Below, piece by piece: positions 5,039-5,690 of a DNA stretch of 5,690 nucleotides. Below the pieces are notes generated by a model. That model did no database searches and was not told where the DNA came from. It was given only the letters and a program-made list of their open reading frames with translations. The stretch lies in the NCBI GenBank assembly GCA_003694235.1, contig RFKO01000050.1, positions 1 through 5,690 of the forward strand. The letters are read 5' to 3'. Each line of letters opens with the position of its first letter. Position 1 is the first letter of the stretch. Origin of the DNA: Anaerolineae bacterium. GTDB taxonomy: Bacteria > Chloroflexota > Anaerolineae > Anaerolineales > UBA11858. The translations under genes were made by a program, and so were the position numbers.

Positions 5039-5690
5039 AATTCCTTATCGTCGGCATTGGCTCGATCGGCAAGCGCCATTTGCGCAACCTGCGCGCGCTG
5101 GGGTACGGCGATTTACTGGCCTATCGAAGCAGCCGCAGGGATGTGGAGGCCATCGAGCGCGAATTTGGGGTGCGCTCGTTTTTCGACCTTGAACAGGCGC
5201 TGGCCGAGAAACCCGATGTCGTCATTGTGTCCAATCCCACGCATTGGCATATTCCGGTGGCGCTGGCCGCGGCACGCGCCGGCGCCCACCTGTTCCTGGA
5301 AAAGCCGCTTTCACACACGCTGGAAGGGGTAAGCGAACTGTCCGCTCTGGTAAAGCAGCACAATCTGAAAGCCATGGTCGCTTACCCCCTGCGTTTCTAC
5401 GCCGGCACGCAAAAAATGCGCGCTTTGCTCAAGGAGGGAGCAATCGGGCAGCCGCTCTACGTCCGCGCCGAGGTCGGCTCTTACCTCCCCGACTGGCGAC
5501 CGGGAAGCGACTACCGTCAGGTCTACAGCGCCCACGCCGAGATGGGCGGCGGCGTGTTGCTCGACCTCAGCCATGAGGTGGATTACCTGTACTGGCTTTT
5601 CGGCCCCCCCGAAAATCTGACCGCGCAAATTCAAAACACCGGCGCGCTGGAGATCGACGCCGAAGACAATGTGGACATCCTGATGCAAAC
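5035..5690 (+). CDS. Gfo/Idh/MocA-family oxidoreductase, N-terminal 218 residues (runs off the right edge)
   Basis: The ATG at 5035 overlaps the stop of the NusG-like gene (ATGA), so translation is probably coupled; no strong ribosome site is seen. The frame stays open to the window end, giving 218 of the usual 310-380 residues. The N-terminus MKFLIVGIGSIGKRHLRNLR is a dinucleotide-binding Rossmann start with GIGSIG at 7-12. The second strand ends in AYRSSRR (29-35) rather than an acid, which suggests NADP(H) over NAD(H). EKPLSH (89-94) holds the conserved catalytic-site Lys90, and GGGVLLDLSHEVD (171-183) is the family motif with Asp177 and His180 near the substrate. Members oxidise or reduce hydroxyls of sugars, often nucleotide sugars or sugar acids. 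The short GSIGKRHLRNL type often occurs in surface-glycan or nonulosonic-acid clusters (general knowledge). The exact substrate cannot be told. Confidence 0.93.
   Translation, partial: MKFLIVGIGSIGKRHLRNLRALGYGDLLAYRSSRRDVEAIEREFGVRSFFDLEQALAEKPDVVIVSNPTHWHIPVALAAARAGAHLFLEKPLSHTLEGVSELSALVKQHNLKAMVAYPLRFYAGTQKMRALLKEGAIGQPLYVRAEVGSYLPDWRPGSDYRQVYSAHAEMGGGVLLDLSHEVDYLYWLFGPPENLTAQIQNTGALEIDAEDNVDILMQ

Overview
The window looks like a chromosomal segment of a moderately GC-rich bacterium, most likely a member of the Chloroflexota (Anaerolineae-like). The main hint is style: a membrane Ser/Thr kinase and a lipoprotein both carry long Pro/Thr linkers (TPTP-like), which are common in that group. 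No marker gene here proves the taxonomy, so treat it as inference.

Left and centre are read on the minus strand. From upstream to downstream they hold: a 732-residue PknB-type receptor kinase with an outside TolB/PD40-like propeller (2155-4353); a clear intrinsic terminator (2103-2131); malQ, a GH77 4-alpha-glucanotransferase (594-2087); a 111-residue helical protein of unknown function whose start overlaps the malQ end by 26 bases (284-619); a 132-base gap with a candidate extended -10 promoter; and the first 50 codons of a lipoprotein gene that leaves the window at position 1.

The right end is read on the plus strand from a 169-base divergent intergenic region (4354-4522). It begins with a specialised NusG paralogue (4523-5038) that resembles RfaH in both its NGN and KOW parts. 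An ATGA overlap couples it to a Gfo/Idh/MocA-family oxidoreductase (5035 onward) that leaves the window at 5690. RfaH/LoaP/UpxY-type NusG paralogues usually serve long polysaccharide or secondary-metabolite operons, and sugar oxidoreductases are common in such operons. The likely reading is therefore the head of a surface-glycan operon, beside a surface-sensing kinase read the other way.

The most notable points are: the RfaH-like NusG placed as first gene of the operon, with an inverted repeat over its predicted -10/start region; the terminator that separates malQ from its only visible upstream gene; and the two edge genes (lipoprotein and oxidoreductase), which lack a stop codon inside the window and are easy to miss. 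I see no RNA genes, mobile elements, CRISPR arrays or insertion sequences.
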